Positions 61,499 through 64,000 of a DNA stretch of 64,000 nucleotides are shown one piece after another. The notes beneath the pieces are model-generated. The model saw only the letters and a program-made list of their open reading frames with translations, did not search any database and had not been told where the DNA came from. Source of the DNA: an uncultured Bacteroidales bacterium. GTDB lineage: Bacteria > Bacteroidota > Bacteroidia > Bacteroidales > Paludibacteraceae. The stretch is from assembly GCA_902800525.1 (NCBI GenBank), contig CADCEV010000001.1, positions 62,001 to 126,000 on the forward strand, given 5' to 3'. Position numbers and translations under genes: made by a program. How positions within the stretch are numbered: position 1 is the first letter of the stretch; every line of letters begins with the position of its first letter.

Positions 61499-63028
61499 AT
61501 GACAAATGCTGATAGAGTCATATGGAATTCCATTGTGCTATATGCAAAAATACTGATTTGCATAGTACTTTCACTATGGTCAGTACCCATTATTTTGCAT
61601 AGTTTAGGGAATAGTGATTATGGTCTGTATGCATTAGTTGGGGGAGTCATTGGCATGTTGGCATTTTTGAGAACAGCTATGGCTAGCTCCACGCAACGTT
61701 ACCTCAACGTCTCATTGGGAGAAAACGATATTCCTAAAATGAACGAATTATTCAATAGTTCCATTACTCTCCATCTAATTATCAGCGTCATTATCGTCGT
61801 GGGATTGGAAGCTATTACACCTTTCTTATTCGGTCATTTTCTCAATATATCATTTGACCGTATGTTTGCGGGCAAAATCATCTACCAGACCTTGATTGCA
61901 AGTACGTTCTTTACCATCATGGCTACCCCTTTTGACGCAGAACTAAACGCATATGAGAATATGCCGGTGTTTGCGCTCATCGAGATTCTGGATGCCATTC
62001 TCAAACTCATCTTGGCCTTCTCGCTGCAATACATATCTTGGGACAAATTGATCTGGTATGGAATTGGTATGGCGATTATTCCTTTCCTCAACTTACTGAT
62101 AAAATTCATATATACACGTAACAAATATAAAGATTTATATCTCTGCCGCTCTTTACTTTGGAAGCCCGAAGTATTCAAACAGATGTTAAATTTTACAAGT
62201 TGGAATACATTTGGAGCCTTAGCTCTGGTAGGCAGGAATCAAGGCATCGCCATCGTTCTTAATCTTTTTTATGGTACCGTCATGAATGCCGCCTATGGCA
62301 TTGCAAACCAGATCAATGGTGTTATGGGGTTCTTCTCCCAAACATTGCGTAAAAGCATACATCCGCAACTTATGCTAAGTTATGGACGAAACGAGCATGA
62401 ACGTATGACACGATTGGTCTTCACATCATCCAAATTTTGCGTATTAGTCATGGGCGTGATCGCGATTCCGCTTATTGTAGAATTACCATTGGTACTGAAT
62501 CTATGGCTAACAGATGTACCTCCATACGCTTTGGAATTTACCAGATTGATTCTAATCTTTTCCATGGTATACCAAATGAGTGCAGGTCTTATGGCCGGTA
62601 TATTGGCGGTAGGAAAAATGAAAACATACCAGATAGTGATAAGCATTATTATGCTTCTGACACTGCCATTTGCATACTTCATGCTTAAATTAGGCTATGA
62701 GCCATACTGGGTACTTATCAGCATGCTTATCTTTGAGATATTAGACCTCGTGGCTCATCTAATCTTCTCTAAACATTTGTTTGACTTGAATATATCTCTG
62801 TTTTGTTGGAAAGTGGTTATACCTTTAATCCTTATACTCGGTATATGCTGGCTAACCTTATCAGGAATCACGCATATCATGGAGACATCTTTCCTGCGCC
62901 TTATTATCAATAGCGTTGTCAGTGTCATTATCATTGGGTCACTCTCTTGGCTCTTACTCATCAATGATACAGAAAAGAAATCAATTGGACAGTTTGTACA
63001 AAAATTCACCCATAGAAAGGAATCATGA
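61499..63028 (+). CDS. Wzx-like polysaccharide flippase (PST/MATE family)
   Basis: 509 residues, about fourteen membrane spans. Opens RVIWNSIVLYAKILICIVLSL and contains GLYALVGGVIGMLAFLRTAM and SSTQRYLNVSLGE, typical of Bacteroidota oligosaccharide flippases. Moves lipid-linked repeat units to the periplasm, working with the Wzy-like protein encoded upstream. Its stop overlaps the next start (ATGA). Confidence 0.88.
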   Translation: MTNADRVIWNSIVLYAKILICIVLSLWSVPIILHSLGNSDYGLYALVGGVIGMLAFLRTAMASSTQRYLNVSLGENDIPKMNELFNSSITLHLIISVIIVVGLEAITPFLFGHFLNISFDRMFAGKIIYQTLIASTFFTIMATPFDAELNAYENMPVFALIEILDAILKLILAFSLQYISWDKLIWYGIGMAIIPFLNLLIKFIYTRNKYKDLYLCRSLLWKPEVFKQMLNFTSWNTFGALALVGRNQGIAIVLNLFYGTVMNAAYGIANQINGVMGFFSQTLRKSIHPQLMLSYGRNEHERMTRLVFTSSKFCVLVMGVIAIPLIVELPLVLNLWLTDVPPYALEFTRLILIFSMVYQMSAGLMAGILAVGKMKTYQIVISIIMLLTLPFAYFMLKLGYEPYWVLISMLIFEILDLVAHLIFSKHLFDLNISLFCWKVVIPLILILGICWLTLSGITHIMETSFLRLIINSVVSVIIIGSLSWLLLINDTEKKSIGQFVQKFTHRKES

Positions 63029-64000
63029 AAATTGGCATTCTCACATATCATCGTGCACATAATTATGGTGCCATGTTGCAGGCTTATGCATTGCGTACTT
63101 ACCTTCAAGCACAAGGACATGAAGTGGAATTTATAGACTACTGGCCCACCGGGCATGCTAAAGAGTACAATTGGCTTCGCAGTATCAAAGGGCACACCCA
63201 ACGTGAGCGCTGTGTTTACTTATTATACCTGGTACTTACAGCTATCCGACGTGCTTTCCGTATCCATAAATTTGAAAAATTCCGTGAGTTATATCTGCAA
63301 CTACCTTCTCAACCTCGTTATACGCAGTACGGCGCAACTATTAACGAGTCTTATGACTTAGTAATTGTTGGCAGTGACCAGATATGGCGCAATCACTGCA
63401 CCACATTGGAGCATATAGGATTCGATCCCGTCTATTTCTGTCAAACGCTTAACCACCCGGCTCATTGCGCTACTTATGCAGCAAGCATGGGAGTTATCCG
63501 TATGTCGGATAGCGAAGAAAAACAACTGAAACAGTATTTATCCTGTTTCTCATCCTTATCTGTACGGGAAAAAACATTGCTTCAGAAATTAGCGGAACTG
63601 GGCTTCGAAAGCACATTGGTTTGCGACCCTACTCTGCTCCTTAGCAAAGAGCAATGGAACACCTTACTTCCCAAAAAACGCTTTCGCAATGCGCCATACG
63701 TTCTATATTACGAGATGACGCAAAGTGGCGTTTCCCGACAATATGCACAGATAGTAGCAAAAGAGCATCATTGCGAACTTCTCATCATCTCAGCTACTCT
63801 TCATACAATATGGAGAAGTAATGAACTGACGAACATTGGTCCTATCGAACTGATACACGCCATCCGTGATGCGGAGTTTGTGGTAAGCACGTCCTTTCAT
63901 GGAACAGCTTTCTCGGTCATCTTTGAGAAGCAGTTCATCAGCATGGGAGCCCGCAACAACTCCGACCGGATACAAACTTTGTTGACACAGATTAATATTC
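63025..64000 (+). CDS. polysaccharide pyruvyl transferase family protein (3' end beyond window)
   Basis: 325 codons are visible before the right edge. Starts MKIGILTYHRAHNYGAMLQA and contains YDLVIVGSDQIWR, CATYAASMG, LSVREKTLLQKL, CDPTLLL and STSFHGTAFSVIF, all typical of CsaB/WcaK-like pyruvyl transferases. It probably adds a ketal pyruvate to the surface polysaccharide. Coupled to the flippase gene through the ATGA overlap. Confidence 0.9.
   Translation, partial: MKIGILTYHRAHNYGAMLQAYALRTYLQAQGHEVEFIDYWPTGHAKEYNWLRSIKGHTQRERCVYLLYLVLTAIRRAFRIHKFEKFRELYLQLPSQPRYTQYGATINESYDLVIVGSDQIWRNHCTTLEHIGFDPVYFCQTLNHPAHCATYAASMGVIRMSDSEEKQLKQYLSCFSSLSVREKTLLQKLAELGFESTLVCDPTLLLSKEQWNTLLPKKRFRNAPYVLYYEMTQSGVSRQYAQIVAKEHHCELLIISATLHTIWRSNELTNIGPIELIHAIRDAEFVVSTSFHGTAFSVIFEKQFISMGARNNSDRIQTLLTQINI

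Overview
The window is a 64 kb stretch of a Bacteroidales-type (Bacteroidota) chromosome. The evidence is the promoter grammar, with TTTG or TTG, then about 20 bp, then TAnnTTTG in front of almost every transcription unit. Purine-rich Shine-Dalgarno sequences are missing. There are PorT-like, OmpP1/FadL-like, Wzi-like and DUF2723 proteins, secretion-tail (T9SS-type) C-termini on surface proteins, and the small ribosomal protein bL38. No rRNA operon and no CRISPR array were seen; one tRNA gene (tRNA-Pro, UGG) is present. I cannot place the organism below order level.

Layout. 1-5.2 kb: gyrA (cut by the left edge), rho with a long leader, aroQ. 5.2-16.6 kb: an envelope block (outer-membrane barrel, PorT-like protein, beta-helix lipoprotein, ribF, cdsA, lauroyl-type acyltransferase, GT2, Wzi-like barrel, OmpH/Skp-like chaperone). 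16.7-23.3 kb: pheT-prfC-nucleoside transporter-GldF-like permease-phosphoesterase, all on the plus strand. 23.3-30.4 kb: an accessory island, poor in genes and rich in structured DNA. It holds candidate noncoding transcripts, hairpin arrays, a BspA-like surface protein, a C-type-lectin-like protein with a tail resembling a DGR variable region, an MBL hydrolase behind an attenuator-like RNA, and a Y1 (RAYT-like) transposase gene carrying three copies of its own hairpin. 30.5-40.2 kb: tRNA-Pro, beta-CASP nuclease, S9 peptidase, acyl-ACP thioesterase, a NrdJ C-terminal-like protein, RNase G, bL38, HU, mutY, DUF2520. 40.3-56.4 kb: a 231-bp element with 14-bp inverted ends, then OmpP1-like, trpS, Lrp, pectate lyase, O-methyltransferase, MalY, PaaI, porin, DASS transporter, RpiB-like, CobW and DUF2723 genes. 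56.4-64 kb: an AT-rich polysaccharide locus (two UDP-sugar dehydrogenases, Wzy-like, MurB-like, acyltransferase, Wzx-like, pyruvyl transferase), running off the right edge.

The most unusual feature is the spacer DNA. Degenerate tandem repeats with fixed periods of 7 bp (AATTnnn/CAAATnn-like), 9 bp and 11 bp fill many intergenic gaps. The 7-bp type often covers the stop or start codon of the neighbouring gene. The same 7-bp texture also appears inside coding regions (aroQ, phosphoesterase, O-methyltransferase, mutY, DUF2723), where it adds in-frame residues. Two other genes carry GC-rich palindromic inserts, and the transposase gene carries three perfect REP-like hairpins. Perfect 8-bp hairpins with the same TCAT loop occur elsewhere in the window.

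All functional assignments come from reading motifs and domain order in the translated sequence. No database search was possible.
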